Positions 46,870-60,275 of a DNA stretch of 64,000 nucleotides are shown here, in pieces. Numbering within the stretch: position 1 is the first letter of the stretch; every line of letters begins with the position of its first letter. The notes below the pieces were generated by a model, which saw nothing but the letters and a program-made list of their open reading frames with translations, had not been told where the DNA came from and ran no database searches. Source of the DNA: Acanthopleura granulata (taxonomy: Eukaryota > Mollusca > Polyplacophora > Chitonida > Chitonidae); contig JABBOT010000001.1 in NCBI GenBank assembly GCA_016165875.1, forward strand, positions 34,775,011 through 34,839,010, given 5' to 3'. The position numbers were made by a program, and so were the translations under genes.

Positions 46870-47880
46870 CAAAGCGAAGGGATTTCTAGGACTGGTGATG
46901 TTCCTTGCTCATGTGTACGTGACACAGCTGGATCCTGCTCGAGTACTTTCCACGCAAATAACTTTTAAGGAAAATGGTATTATAGTGAAAACTCGCATTT
47001 TAACCATCAACATGGAGAGTTGTTAGGGGGGAGGGGTCTTATTTTTTTCTTTGCAAAATACATTGCAGTGTTCTGAAGGGTATATGTCATGAGTACTTGT
47101 GTAAAGCCCAGGCAGGAGGCATACAGTTATAAAACACTGTGCTTCACCGGTTATATGCATATATATGCATATAATGCTTGAAAAGAGCATTGGATATATG
47201 GCTCTATACTGGCGAATAAAACTATTTGGCGACGAATTGAATCTACCAAACGATGGAAAACACTATGGAGCGATTTGACAATGCAGCAGTAGAGTGATGC
47301 AGATGTGGAGCGATGGGGAGAACAGGCAATGGTGGCGTTGCAAAGTTGGGGTCATCAGACTATTGGCTGTGGTTGTTAGTGCACAGTCATGTTAACATAA
47401 TTTATCTCTGGCACCGTTATCATACCTATCAAGTGCAAAGGTACCAGGAAGTAGTGTCCCGAAGGTAAATTTTACCAGCTCGCATGTTTTCTATTGAAAA
47501 GGTACATTGTTTTTCCTTTTGGCCGACAGTCTAATAAAGGAAACAGTCCATTGCCCACATGGTGTCTTCGACGCTCGACAAATCGACCATACATATTTAA
47601 TGTTGGATAAGTAGTGCTGAAATGTTGGTTGACTCAAACGAACAGGTTATAAACACATTCACTTTGAGCAAAAACCCATTGCACCTACATTAGTGAAGTC
47701 ATGACAACGGGTTTTCATTGGTGCTTTTATGTGTAAAATCAACCCAACCAAAATTGCATTCAATCATAACATGTAATTATCTCAAATTTACTTAATTCAT
47801 TGTTTAAAAGAGATACATTATTACCGAATGTGAACTAAGCTTATGTCCATTATGGAAAAAAAAACAATCAAGTACGCCTT
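46870..47880. other. extra ~1-kb segment in U6
   Basis: It interrupts block G relative to U4. It contains a self-complementary tatatgcatatatatgcata stretch near 47153-47172 and no open frame over 60 codons. No terminal repeats were recognised, so its nature is unknown. Confidence 0.45.
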
Positions 47881-49739
47881 TATGTCTTGGGTACCATCCA
47901 TGTAATGATATACCAATTCAACAGTAGGCTTGTACATGAACAATATACGGTAGATCGGAATTACATTCATTTCCTCAGCATGTTAGATATTATGTCGCCT
48001 AGCCTACGTGTACTCGACAAACTTATGCTTGGGAAATTTCACGAGAAAATAACCTACATCGATTCCTAAACGAAATAAAAAAAGCAAAATTCAACTATGT
48101 TTTTCGCTCTCGCATACGCCAGTCCATGGGCATAAAACTTTAGATGACATAACTTCTTTGTTTTTCTTTTCCACCCACGAGTATTGTTCAACATGCTTTA
48201 CTTTCGCTCATTAAGTCTTCACACCTAAGGCTTCACTCTCCTGACATTATTGTAATTGGTTATGTGTTCCAAGCTTAAGGCAATACATTCCATTAGGTGT
48301 AGAATTTCAGTAACGGAACACCCTTTTGTCTGTGACCTGTCTGAGGCTATCTTGAATGGGCTGAAATAACAATCCTTTATCAGACTTTTTAAGGCGTCTT
48401 TAACGCTGTAATGTAAACTCTGCTTCTCTGACTGATTAAACATTCGACAAATGCCAAAGTCTTATGATACCAGTAATATGTAGGCAACACTGAATTCATT
48501 CCAGATTTGCCATCAGCCCGCTGAGGCGACGAAAGTGAATATGTGATACACCATGTTACTGATGTCTCTAACATTAGAAGCTTGCATTTGTATACTTTAC
48601 CAAAATAATCAAAACCACTGTCTTATTTTTTTGTTGAACAAGATTTAAATACTGTACATTATAAAAATTCAGTAAAAATCAGGAAGAGATGTTTTCATTG
48701 ATGTTATAATTGTATTACTTTGCCAGCTCTTATACTAGTGTGCTAAAGTGCTATACAGGAATGTGTCACTGGAATTAAATGTTGCAGTAATTCTAAGACT
48801 TTATCTACAGTTTTTTTAAGTGTAACAAGGGCAGAGCAAGACTTAAAACACGCAAGTTTTATACTGATACTAATACCTCCCCAGTCTTTCTCGGGAAGTA
48901 AAAATTCCATATACCTCGACACTGAATATAAATGACATTCCATTTATAGAAAAATATTATACATATTCTACAGACGATCAGAGCGTTACTACTCAGAAAC
49001 CCAATTGCGTTTTCCGACTATACTTGTCCAGAATGAGCTTGACAAATCAATTTGGTTCCGGAATTCCTCGAATTTTTCTCAAACGGCCATTCCTGCAAGT
49101 TCAGATTCTACGCTGACAAGTCGAAATGGACTCCGCCTGACAATTCTAATCTATTCAGTGGGATTTCTCTCTTTGCTAATGTCACAATAGGGCAAATACG
49201 CTTGAGAAATGCACAGTGTCAATTATCCTCAAATCTGAAAAGGTTGTCTGGGAAGCCGTCATCTTGCTTTTTGTTCCTGACATGTAGATAATATGGACTT
49301 ACCGTGTAAGGCTGCTGATTGATTGGGGAACTAGAGTATGAGATGATGGTGGATGACAGTCTGATTCAGCTATAAAACCAGTCAAGAATAGCCTTATTAT
49401 ATATGCAGTAATCTCACAAAGAAAACCCACCTAAAACTGTATTCCCTAATTTTTGTTCGCCAAAATGACACATGTTGGCCTACATCATATCCAAATATCA
49501 TTACAGGTTGACCATCATTTTCGCAAAATAAATCATCTGGAAACAGGGTTTCGCGGACACTTGCTCATGCGATAATATTTTTCTCTCTTTAATTCTAACC
49601 ACAAGTCCTTGACTTTTTCAACCATTTTTAGTCATAGTTTATGAATGCAAAATTACCTGGTAATATTTCAACACACTTCAGAAATACAGGCAATCCCTAC
49701 CCGTCCTCACCGGTTTCTGTGTGCCTGAATCATGGATAC

Positions 49740-50230
49740 AAAATCGTATTAGTGATTTTGTACCTTGAGTTCGGACTGACCTTGATGTACGGGTCAGCAC
49801 GGGGCCTGGGTCGGTCAGTCTAGACTCGGACGCCTTATAACTTACCCGTTCAATGATATAGGTAATACCACTTTATGTCAAGACCCTGGCTAGTCTAAGC
49901 TGGACGGCTGTCTGCTACTCAGAGATAGGACTATACATAGCAGACATCACGTGGATAGAAAGCTGCGCACACTGAAAATGGCAAATTATGAAGTGTCTTC
50001 GGACTTAATGGGTATTGTCCTATGACGCTCGCCTGGTGTCTACGACCTGGTCCGGCAGACTGACAGCATCCCCCACTTCCTCCCAGCAGATGATCTACCA
50101 TTACACGGACATATCAGCGTTAGACTTCCGGCCCGCCTACATGTTGAACTACCTGTCAACAGAGATAACTCACCAGTCCGGTCTCGACTGTGTCCGGTTT
50201 TTAATTAACCAGTTATTGTTAACTAATTGT
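49740..50230 (-). repeat. block C of U6
   Basis: It contains gaccttgatgtacgggtcagcac, ggggcctgggtcggtcagtctagactcgga, gataggtaataccac, gctggacggctgtctgctac, gctcgcctggtgtctacgacctgg, agcagatgatctaccattac and gtcaacagagataactcaccagtccgg. It is the reference for the broken C blocks of U3 and U4. Confidence 0.75.
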
Positions 50231-50779
50231 GTGAAGAAAGAGGGAAGTGTTGTGAAAACGGTCGGTAGTCGATCATATATGATTATCTTGATCAGGGGAT
50301 TAAGTAATTCCGGAGAGGACTAGATAGTTGCAAGAGGAGAAACTTTACAAAAGCAATTGACGAGCTACATATCAGTCACAACATTTTGTGAATGCAAAAT
50401 TAAAACTAAAATGGCTTAGTTTCACCAGTATAAACCAATGTGATGCGCTAGTATGCCACGGAAAACATATTTTTGAATTTGTATATATGTATCGTCAATT
50501 TCAAAAAAGTATGCTTTAAAAGTTTTATAAATGTTAATTTACACCTATACGCTGGCGGTTAGATAAATGGATGAATGAAACTACTTGAAGTAAACCAACG
50601 CCACTGGGCTGGAAAATGACAAACCCCCTGACTTAAATTTCAGCAAAACAATTGAGCTCTGGATTTGAACCTGCCTACCCATTGGCACAGGGTACGATTG
50701 GCAGCTTCCTTGGTTGCCATTAGGAAGGTCATAAATGCGTATAGAAGCTATTGACCTGGTCAAGACGTCTAAATATTAC

Positions 50780-52540
50780 ACGGGTATCAGACTGTCCTAA
50801 TATATTTCAAGATATCCTGCTCTTTCAATCTGAAATACTTTTTTTAATTTAGTGACAAACTGCTAAACAAATGTTTCAAAGGCATACGAGAGAAGACAAA
50901 TGACAAAACACTGAACTGACTTGAAGGCAAAAGATAACGGGTGACAGCATGTGGTTATCAGATCACAGTGACGTCAGTGAAGTATGATACACAATTGCAT
51001 ATGGACGAGGATTTTTGTGGACGTCAGTTGTGTGAAATGGTCGATGGTACAAAGGCAACCTAGAGTTTTACATGAAATTGCTGTGTCAAGAATGTAGAAA
51101 CAGAAGGCAAATCCGTGATCAATAAAAAAACTCTATACGGATGTTTTATTGGGTTGAATTTTGTTTAGCACGCTTCTCAAAAATATTTGGCTTATATGAT
51201 GGCGGTTAGTTTAAAAGCGGAAAATTCAGGGTGCACGAGCACACCACCGGCCTTTCAGTGACAAGTCAATGTCTTACTTTTTCAAGTGTGGCATACCGGT
51301 ATGTAATATTTGCGTATGGCAAGATTCGCAGAGCGCCATTGGCTGCTCCTTCCCTGCAAGGCTCCGGAAAAAATGGAAGCAGTGTCACGTAATGTAAGTT
51401 CTCCATTCTAAGCGGGAGAATAATATTCACCAGGGCACAGGATAAAAGTCAGTATCACATTCTTTGAGACTTGGATAAAGTAATTTTTTACGAGCAGCTT
51501 TAAAATCAAAGAGATTTAGACTTTAACGTGATCAGGGTGTCGGTGATGTGCAATGCGGTGGCAAAATGTAACACAAAAGGTCGTCATTTTGGAAAAAAAT
51601 GGTTTAAATTTTTGACATTAGCGGACAATATATGGTCCCATTTCTTTGAAAAGTTACCTTAAAACACACAACTTAATGATATTAAAATGAAACAAAACGA
51701 TATTTCAGAAAGATAAGGTGTAAACTGGTTTCATTTCAAAGCAATGCAGCACAATAATGCCTAAAACTTTCTGCAATTTAAACGATCACCTTTCACGTGT
51801 AGCTCAATAGTATATAGGCCAAAGTATTTATCCACTCTAAGCAAATGTAGGCATTATGCCGAGTCAGAAAAATATAACTTAACAAAGGAACTGGCAGGCC
51901 TATAGAATGCAGGAAACGGGTCACGACGTGATGTCAAATGTAGGTCGACTCACAGTGTCGGCTGAGAAGTTCAGTTTCTGCGATTTATAAATGTAACACG
52001 ATTATGTTCGGTTTTCGATTTAATTTAGATACATTGGATTTCATCTTAATAATGTTACATCCTGATAAAATAAGAAATGGACGTGGTAGACTTACATTGC
52101 TGTGAATGCCAAGGGATGTACTTTAACCGGAAAGGTCACATTTAAGGAAACACACCTTGCCTGTTCAAGGTCTCTTGTCTTTGTAGGGTGTGGGTTAACG
52201 TTTTTAAGCAGACCATTTTCACTATCTGCCTTTGTGCCATGAGTTTGCTGTGCTACTGACAACACTACTTTATAAGGGAATGGTACAAGTTTAGTCCTTG
52301 GTTTAAACCAAACCAGAACGCATATAAACTGTAGTTTTCAATCATATCTTCTTAAAGGGTAAGGTCTTTTAGACTCTTAGTCTTCTTTAAATGGAATTCC
52401 GGACAATGTTTTGTATCGGTATTCAGACAAAAGTGACCGATATGGTTGAAAGCTGTGGCACGTGCACATTTCACAAATACACCACACAACCAAGAACAAG
52501 AAGAATGCCATACCCAACAACATTAAAAACAAGAAACCGT
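50780..52540. other. extra ~1.7-kb segment in U6
   Basis: U5 passes from gcagctgctaccgtcaaccccc (40800) nearly straight to block B, while U6 has this additional sequence. At 51145-51210 there is a weak match to the SINE-A tail in reverse (gcttctcaaaaatatttggcttatatgatggcgg). Nothing else was recognised. Confidence 0.4.
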
Positions 52541-52879
52541 ATTACTCTTCCCATTAGAACAGGGCTATTCGTTTATTCCTATGATAATAGCCCAACTTAA
52601 ATGCTTTACAGGCACAATATAGCAAGATATTTGGCAGGTGACATTTCGCTAATTTCCAAATACGTTTTATATTCCCCTCTGAGGCGTCACTAACCACCAA
52701 ACATCCAAGGGTCTATAGATTGAAGTTCTAGCTTGCTACTGCGCGGTGTTACCTCCTAGATTCTACCTGGGAAGGATACGGGAGGATACACGGTACATAG
52801 TAGCAAGAGACGGATCCACAAACGGCACTTCATTGACGATTCCCTCTGCTAGCGTCTTTGTTTATGAATCTTTTTGTAT

Positions 52880-53430
52880 GAGTCTTTGTGTATCACAACT
52901 GACAGGTTGTCTATATCTCTGGTCTCAGGACAAGGGTATGCAATTGATTTTTTAGCAGCAAATGTATTTGATGTGCATTTCTATTACTGATTTTTTGTTG
53001 ATCTTCGTCAAAGTTGACAGGCTATTGGTAACATATAATACAATGTCCATAAAGGCATGGAAATGAGCTCTAGTCATTTTGATCTAAGAATGGTGCTGTT
53101 GCAAATCAAAAGCTCTCGGTTCTGTGCACGCTGGGCAGATGTAGTTTAATGGTGTTAAATGGAACGATTTTTTTTCATTAAGAAAAGGATTGACACTCTG
53201 AAGTTTCAGTCAAACGAAATGGTTGTAAAAATGGTTGGTTTTCTTACTTTGAAAACTGGCCAACTTACCTTTTAGAATCAAGTAATTTTTTTAGTTTTCC
53301 AATATCCGTGAAGTTTGTACAAACATTTTGCGGAATTGAAAAGAATTACCGATTTCCTCGGTAACGTTGTTCTTATAATGGCTTTGGGTTGCTGGGAAAT
53401 GATCTCACCAGTCTTAAGGATTCCATATCA
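52880..53430 (-). repeat. block B of U6
   Basis: It contains cacaactgacaggttgtctatatctctgg, ctattactgattttttgttgatcttcgtc, acaatgtccataaaggcatgg and ttagaatcaagtaa. It runs closely parallel with 40990-41530 of U5. Confidence 0.8.
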
Positions 53431-54224
53431 TAAAACACCGCCAGAGATATTCATCTATAACCTCACTGCCAATGCTAGTTGATCATTAGACTCACGCTTG
53501 CTCACTGATGTGGAATACCCCGGAACTGAAGAACGAAGGTGTGGTCAGATCGCTCCCTGAAATGACAACCAATACACTTATTTCGCCCGTGATTTATTTT
53601 ATTCAGTGAAATTCTAAAGATACTTTGGAGAAATAATAATCGGGAAGGGTAATTTACCCATCAGGATCCACCCCACGGTTTTGGATCATATTCTATGCTA
53701 TTTATTGTACCCTCATAAGGGTAAGTTTAAATGTGCCATACTTACAAACAATTATGCGTGGCAAACATGGTTTTTTACAGTGGATCTCTGGATTAAAGAA
53801 GCGAAATGTTTGTAGTTTCACGCCCATATTTCAGTGTAAAAAAGTGTCTGGATTTTTCGGGCAAGACTATGCTTAAAAGTACACATAAGGACGATATGCT
53901 AATATCAACAACTACGACATAGACAGAGTAAAACCATAACAGCGACGACACTGTAATACTTGGTACACATAGCCAGTGAAATACATCTTGTCAGTTTACC
54001 TTAGGTAGGATCTAACTCTAACTGTGCATCTAACTGTATAAATTGTCCATTCTCTACCATAATATCTTAAGTAGAATTAGACAGCAAAAATACAGTGATA
54101 CCAATGGCAACGGAACAGTATATATCACACTGGGTATTGGGCCAAAACCAAGTCATGGAATCCAAAGGATACGATTATATTAGAAAAATGTATTATTCCT
54201 TAAATATCTCATTAATAATTCGGT

Positions 54225-54490
54225 ACTTGTACTGGCTATATGATCTTTATGATAAGTCTTTCCTGTTGACTTAGCAGCTCGTGTGCACAACCTAGAAATA
54301 ACACTACCATCACTTTCTTTAGGTTAGATACACGGCGTGAGAGGCGGTGTTAATCTTACGGGCAGGATTCCAGGAAACCACGGCCAAACACGGACGAATA
54401 ACCAGAGACGATGTGTTATCATCCAGCCTGACCTTCATATTACCTTGCCTGGCTGTTCATCCTGGCGACAGGATGAGCAGCACTGTTAGA
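54225..54490 (-). repeat. block A of U6, shortened
   Basis: It starts at gtacttgtactggct and keeps gcagctcgtgtgcacaacctagaaataacac, gcggtgttaatcttacgggcaggattcc and ccagcctgaccttcatattacc. The part of block A toward gtggccagtgacg is missing. Confidence 0.75.
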
Positions 54491-57279
54491 ATCAAAGAAG
54501 ATTAGCCGAGAAAGGTGATGAAAATAGTCATGTTGGTATTTACAGAACTGTGGCATGGGGCATCTGGTGAAGACAAACAGGACAGGCCAAACGGTTAAGG
54601 TTAAGTGCAATTATACACGGCCTTTAACTGTAACAAGTGGCCAGGAGCCTAATATGCCAATGCTAAAGATTTTCTCTATTAACAGAAGAACAAGACGCAG
54701 AAATGGTTGAGTCTACCAGAGATTAGCCAGGAAAACCGCTGGATCCCGCGATGCTTCGAATCACAACTTAAATTTGACAGTAATATTACATTTGGTATTT
54801 AATGATTAGCCAATAACCATTGTTAATCAGTGATTCAAATACAAACTGACGCACTCACCTCCTATTTGACAGCGACTAAAACTGTCAAACAGAAGATAAG
54901 ACGAAGTAGTTTGATGAAGATTGATTTATGTATTCGGTCAAACACTGAATTGCCACTGATGTCTAGCATACAGGCTTGGAATTAGGCTAATGGCTGGAAA
55001 ATACACGTGTTATTACATTTAAATTCGGAATGACCTGTGTAGACAGACTTCTAGATGGACAGGGTTTTGAAAGTCCTTCACGCGAGTCAAATTAGGCATC
55101 TTCTAAGACAGAGGGGACGAGAGTAACTTTACTGGACATTAGTTGGGCGAAAATTGGCTATTTTAGGATAATAACGAAATTATCAGTTTGAGGAAGCTTG
55201 TCGACTTTGCACGAAAGATTTTTAAACTGAACATTGTCATGTTTATTTTTTTTTATCAAAATGTACTTTGAGGTAAATATTCGATACATCTGCACATTGG
55301 ACGCCTTCACTAATGGGCAGGCACTTCGACAGTGTAAACGACAAATTATCGTGTAAATTGCTGAACTGATAACAAAGTGATAAATTGCTTTGTTATTTTC
55401 TGGAAATAATTTCTCTTTGCTGAGCTAACAACACCCATTCGTCAAATACATGTAGTTTAAATTATACCTCTGAGGTGAAACCTATAAAATACATTATACA
55501 AGTTGAAATTACTTATAACCATGATTCACTATATTACCGGGATCGACAGAATTACATGTATACGCACTTAAGTAGTCTCCATAATCAGAAACAAGCAGGC
55601 TTCATGTACTAAAAATCATAAATAAATTAGCCACTTACAGAGTAATAACTCAAACTCGGTACAATTTAATAACAACTTAAAACACTGTGAAAATTTGATA
55701 ATTGTCCGCATCATTCCAACGTTAGTTGTCTCATGTGTTGATTTTTTTTTCCTCTTTTTACTTAATAGGTAATTGATGCGGTGCTGAAGAATACATCACT
55801 CGTATTTCCTATTTGGGGAGATCTAAATTCTGGTTATCAAAAACTGCACCGCGCCTGGGGAAATGTCCAGGCTTTTCCTGTCCCTTACAAAGCTGTTGAC
55901 CCACTGACAGCCGAGTCAAATCACGTGATCTCATTTGGCACTGGCCTGTTAGAATAGTTTTAAAGCATAAATGAATCATGTATGTATTGTTTGGTAAAGA
56001 ACTCCTTATTTAGCTTATACTACAAGGAGCTTATCACTGACTCCATCTGTATAAGCGATAAAGGAAAATCAAGTTCCCAAAGACTGGCATTTCTTTGCTG
56101 CGGGATAAACAAACCCATATGGTTATGTTAAAGTATTGCAAGTCTTGCCAGTCATACAGAGTTTTGTGGCCCTATGCTTTGAATCTTTGCGACATACGGG
56201 ATTTTATATTGGCTCGATCAAGGTGTCAAATGGAAAACACTGAAAGGTAGACATAAAACTAACACAGTTAATTCCTTTGCTGTCACTAAAGTTTCTAATT
56301 CTGAAGAGTATTCATAAATGACCATGTATTTTTGTTTATTCCACGCCTAACCCGTACGGGCTTCACTTGAAACGGCAATATCTCTTAATGACTCAGTGTT
56401 AATAGTGGTCACTGTAAACATTGCAATCTTCAGCGATGTCAACTTTGTTGTGATTCAAGCAAATTTATTTACATAATAAGTGACTGCTCTGAAAATTTAA
56501 CAATTATGGTTTTCTTTACAATCATATTTCATTCAGTTCTCTTTGTTTAATCGTTAGTATATCCTATCTCCACATGGGGTTTCGGGTAGAAAAAAAAATT
56601 TTAGCACAATGATTCTGTTTTTGATCAAACTGATTTGGTTAATAATACGTTTATCTGAACTTAACTCTGTAAGGCTCTCATAGTCGCTGAGGAAACCATG
56701 AGCGAAAACACTGGAAACATATGATTGTCACATCAAGCCGTCAGTATAGGTAATAATTGAGGTTGACGCTGGCGAGAGAGTTGGGCAATTTGCATTTCTG
56801 CTTAACGTTTTGCACTTGTTCTACAGTTTTTTGAACGTGAACAAATACGGGCCATTAAATCTCGACCTTATAATGTCCAGCTAATATTAAGTAAAAAACA
56901 CTCATCCGAGTCTTTACCATTTTAATTTTTTTGCTATTCAAACATAGGGCAAGAGTATAGATATTTTAGCACTATGTCTCCCAGAGTCTTTGACTGACTT
57001 GTCCATGGTTTATCAGTTTCTAGGCACTAGCTGGTTGAATTTTTGACATACCCCCAAAGTAGCACCTCCGCATTGCAGGCGTCAGTGATAAGCCAGTGAT
57101 TATTCCTTAAAGTTCATTTAGAACAATTATTCTGGATTACTAACACTTAACACGTGTCATCAGGATGTCTGGGGTTTGCTACGTTTTGTAACTTTGCCAA
57201 ACTAATTACCAATTTACAGTTCAACCAGGTGTCAGTGCGATAATTGAGAAAAGTCAAGCAGCTTGTCGTCGCACTAGGA

Positions 57280-58560
57280 ATTCACGTGAACTGGTCTTTC
57301 AAAGAAATTTACCCCAAAGTTTTCCTTGCTGTTCTTGACTTGAATAGAACTGCGAAAAATATAAAACGTCCTTTCACATGGTGTTCTTCTTCTCACGTCC
57401 TATCGATCATAGGCTATGCCCTGCTCTTAAAAGTGTCCGCTCTACTTCCGGTTTACCTCGACACACGATTCTGTAACACGAGTACCAGGGATCGGTGGTT
57501 CAACTGTTTCCATGGTCACACAAGCTCTCAGGCATCAAAAATGGAGCAGGCCTGTGAATGTGTGTTGAGTATACGTGATGTTTCTGGTTTCTTTGCGGGA
57601 TATAAAACTGGGGGTCCGTGTAGACATACGTGTGGTAAGGGGATATGTATGACCGTATCCCGTGTGACAGCGTCCTGTCGTATTGGGGATGTAGCTTAGA
57701 ACGAGTTGACTTACACTGCTTCTCTGTGATCAGAGTGTAAAAGATCGTGTGTAAAAGTCTAAGTCCACATGTCTAAGACGGCTCGGTATACGTGCTTCCA
57801 TCACATGGCGCGAAATGGAGACTTCACATAAGATTAACTTACCTTTCCTACATGTCATTAAACCAAGTCATGAAATACGCTTGCTCACTAACTGAAAACA
57901 AAACTGTTTATATACGTCAAGGAACGCCTTGTGTTTCGTATCACATGCCGGAGATCGACAATGTTCAATGTTGTCGCCGAATGGCAAAGAAAGATACAAC
58001 GTTGTTATTGGCAGCAAGAAGACACAGCTCAGCACGGCATGCATATCATAAAAGTACAGCACAGGATAAAGGCAAGTGATAACAGTGTCGCCCAGGAGCT
58101 GGGATGGACATGCCAATATGAATTATGGACTGTGGTTTGATAAATCTGGAATATCCAATATCGCGCCAAATCATCGAGTGTTTCGATGCAGATTGCAAGA
58201 TACCGACTGAAACGGGTTAATATTATATGGTACCATCATTCTCACGTTGAACGTGATACATCTTTTTAACAAAGACACCTGATTCTCATTTTGCCTCTTC
58301 TAAAACAAAATAATTGCTCACATTAAAAGTTTTATGTCATTCTACTAATGTAGTGTTACACGCGGAGTCGATGTCTACGCTCGCTGACGGTATATTTATC
58401 ATGTTTAAATCGCACAATGTCTCCAGGCTTTCTCCTATTCTCTGTAATTACGATAAAAAGTCATTCCCAACAACATGTTCCAAGACAGTCGACTTCAAAA
58501 TGTACTTGGTTTTGAAGCTGATATTTTGCAGACTTGTTGTGATAGACAAATATGACTTGA
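57280..58560 (-). repeat. array copy U7, blocks F and E (interrupted)
   Basis: F is read from ggtctttcaaagaaattt (57293) through acttccggtttacc, ggttcaactgtttccatgg, gtgtgttgagtatacgtgatg and gtatcccgtgtgacagc. E follows with cgccgaatggcaaag, gttattggcagcaagaag, gtgtcgcccaggagctgggatgg and gcacaatgtctccaggcttt. It stops at 58560 beside a SINE-A. The 151-codon frame at 57244-57699 is not kept in U3, U6 or U1. The unit resumes at about 63805. Confidence 0.75.
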
Positions 58561-58725
58561 TCTGATTTATTTCATTGGTGTTATTTCACTTATGTGACGG
58601 CGGCCAGCATTATGGTGGGAGGAAACCGGTGGGGGAAACTCACGACCAGCCGTAGGTTCCTGGAGGACCTTTCCACGTACGGCCGGAGAGGAAGCAAGCC
58701 AGTGAAGACAGGCACGCGGTCATAA
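58561..58725 (-). mobile_element. SINE-A at the edge of the U7 interruption
   Basis: Reverse orientation: tttatttcattggtg, tatttcacttatgtgacggcgg, ccagcattatggtgggagg, cgaccagccgtaggttcctgg, acctttccacgtacggccgg and agaggaagc. The head is absent. It marks the exact end of recognisable U7 sequence. Confidence 0.85.
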
Positions 58726-59384
58726 CTCCACACTGGCGCGTTCGACTACGTAGGCCCGCCAGACAGCCATGGTTCATAGATTTCAGAGTCCAACTGCGCA
58801 TGATTACCTTCAGAAAAAGCAAATTAACAGGAGGAAAAACACATGTTAGGAGTATTATACGTTTTTTGTTTTTTTTTTACCCCAGCATCTTAGTTAAAAC
58901 ACAGTTTTACTATGGCTTAACAGTGGGCGTGAGGAGTCGGAAATTGTAGCAGATGCAAAGTGGCCAACCTAATAAGAAAAATGCAACACAGAAGCGAAGC
59001 CAAACTGGTCGGGTGAAAGCCGAACAATAGGTGGCCGAGTTTGCATCTTCAGTGTTCAATGGGACCTTCCCATCTCGTCGTAGCGCAGTGAAGGGGCCAT
59101 GTGATTACTTGGCTAGGCTAAGTGTGGCTTTCAGTATTATCTCACCAATATCGTGACCAGCAGATCGGTCCCTGTGCACATAATTTGGCGTCAAGTGGCA
59201 AGATATCCTCTTACAAATCTACGAAAAAGCTCTGTCAGGAACACAGTATCATAGTAAAGTATCTCTTCATTATATATGTTTCCCTAGACGCTCTCGATTT
59301 GTTATAAAAATAACAAACACACAGCACAGAGAATGTTTGGGAGCTTCTCAAAACATTTCATTCGACCTATATTGGTATCTGGAT
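58726..59384. other. unique sequence, no supported gene
   Basis: Not part of the array. It holds a T-run near 58871 and no recognised repeat. Short frames of about 60 codons occur but none has a recognisable domain. Confidence 0.4.
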
Positions 59385-59465
59385 TTCTACTGCCATAATG
59401 CTGGCCGCAGTCACATAGGTGGAATACTCTTCAGGACGGCGTAGAACATAAATAAAAACAAATAT
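59385..59465 (+). mobile_element. SINE-A 3' end
   Basis: Forward tail: ctgccataatgctggccgcagtcac, ataggtggaatactcttcaggacggcgtag, then an AATAAAAAC tail. Strongly 5'-truncated. Confidence 0.75.
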
Positions 59466-59763
59466 ATGTATATTGGCAACTCATACCACTATATAAGTAC
59501 ACGTGTAGCTGTATATAGCCGACGAGATTAGTTTTCAATTTAACAACCGAGGCTAGTTACAATATTGCCACGGCAGTTTGTTCATTTTCATGTCCAACAT
59601 ACATTATTAAGCAGTACAACCCATAATTCTGACACTGCTCTGCCCTAGAGTCTTCTCTTGAGCCGTCGTTAGACAACATCGCCAATATCTGTACTGTCAG
59701 TCCAGTTGCTAATGAAATCTGAAAATCGGGGTGGTATCACAGCGGGACGAGCCATCGATTACA

Positions 59764-59776
59764 AGGTCAAAGGCCT
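59764..59776 (+). promoter_or_regulatory. possible nuclear-receptor DR1-like site
   Basis: The word aggtcaaaggcct has two AGGTCA-like half sites one base apart, the layout bound by HNF4/COUP-type receptors. It lies about 255 bases upstream of a TATA box. A match of this length can arise by chance. Confidence 0.2.
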
Positions 59777-59810
59777 TAGGAAACTATCACGGAGGGATTG
59801 GAAGGGTTAT

Positions 59811-59851
59811 ATGACAGTGATGATGTTATCACGACACGAAGTCACTGTCAT
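59811..59851. promoter_or_regulatory. inverted repeat upstream of putative promoter
   Basis: Perfect 10-base arms, atgacagtga (59811-59820) and tcactgtcat (59842-59851), are separated by 21 bases. The structure could form a hairpin or be a palindromic protein site. It lies ~170 bases upstream of the TATA box at 60019. Confidence 0.4.
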
Positions 59852-60018
59852 CTAATGATCAGCGTACGTAGTATAGTGTCTTTATGCAGAAACCTGAATG
59901 CATATGGAGAGGCTTGGCTTTGATATTAGACAAATATCATTCCTGACGAGCCGTGTACGCAGGAAATCTGAAATTGCTGGCACGACAAGCTTACCTCTTG
60001 TCAATAGCATCGTTGGCC

Positions 60019-60056
60019 TATAAATAATTGAAGCCGCCTTTTGGTGTCGGTCACTG
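60019..60056 (+). promoter_or_regulatory. TATA box with initiator-like start
   Basis: TATAAATAA at 60019-60027 is followed, about 31 bases on, by tcactg (60051-60056), a fair initiator. The spacing is what RNA polymerase II core promoters show. The first ATG lies only a few bases further (60060). The surrounding DNA is unique in the window, unlike TATA-like words inside the repeats. Confidence 0.35.
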
Positions 60057-60059
60057 AGG

Positions 60060-60275
60060 ATGTCAGACACCGTATGCCGCAGTCAGTTTACTATCGTTCT
60101 GGTCCGACTATTTGTGACCCCTGAGGAGGAGGCCTTCAACGGGGCCATTGCGCAGACCCAGGCAGAGGCTATCAGACTATTGTTATCCAAAAGAATGCTG
60201 GTGAATTGGTGCAGTTCATATACAATTTTCAGTGTTGTATACGATGGCTTCATCTTTGTAAAGACGCTAGAGTAA
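60060..60275 (+). CDS. candidate first exon, unknown protein
   Basis: The frame opens at ATG just behind a TATA box and runs 71 codons. The first ~45 residues look protein-like: a hydrophobic TIVLVRLFV stretch (residues 11-19), then an acidic/alanine-rich helix-like part TPEEEAFNGAIAQTQAEA. After about residue 47 the composition turns AT-rich, so a splice donor near ctggtgaat (60198-60206) is plausible and the true coding part may end there. I do not recognise the family. Base composition is more GC-rich than the neighbours. A competing 100-codon frame lies on the minus strand (60083-60385). This is the best gene candidate in the window, but with modest support. Confidence 0.3.
   Translation: MSDTVCRSQFTIVLVRLFVTPEEEAFNGAIAQTQAEAIRLLLSKRMLVNWCSSYTIFSVVYDGFIFVKTLE

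Larger units (their letters stand above)
45340..57000 (-). repeat. array copy U6 (inverted, longest)
   Basis: This copy is the most complete in the window: F (45340-45890), E (45890-46680), G (46740-46865 and 47880-48180), D (48180-48640), H (48700-49000), C (49000-50320), the C-B spacer (50380-50780 and 52540-52740), B (52880-53430), A (54225-54490), Z (54490-55700), Y (55720-56420) and X (56430-56960). It is 3 kb longer than the others because of two extra segments. Confidence 0.75.

Noticed and set aside
57244..57699. 151-codon open frame in block F of U7
   Set aside because: The aligned part of U6 is open in a different frame further on, and U3 and U1 do not keep it. No known domain.
6110..58560. 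Array explained as assembly duplication
   Set aside because: Copies differ by many substitutions and by private insertions (MITE, Tc1-like element, SINEs), which an assembly echo would not show.
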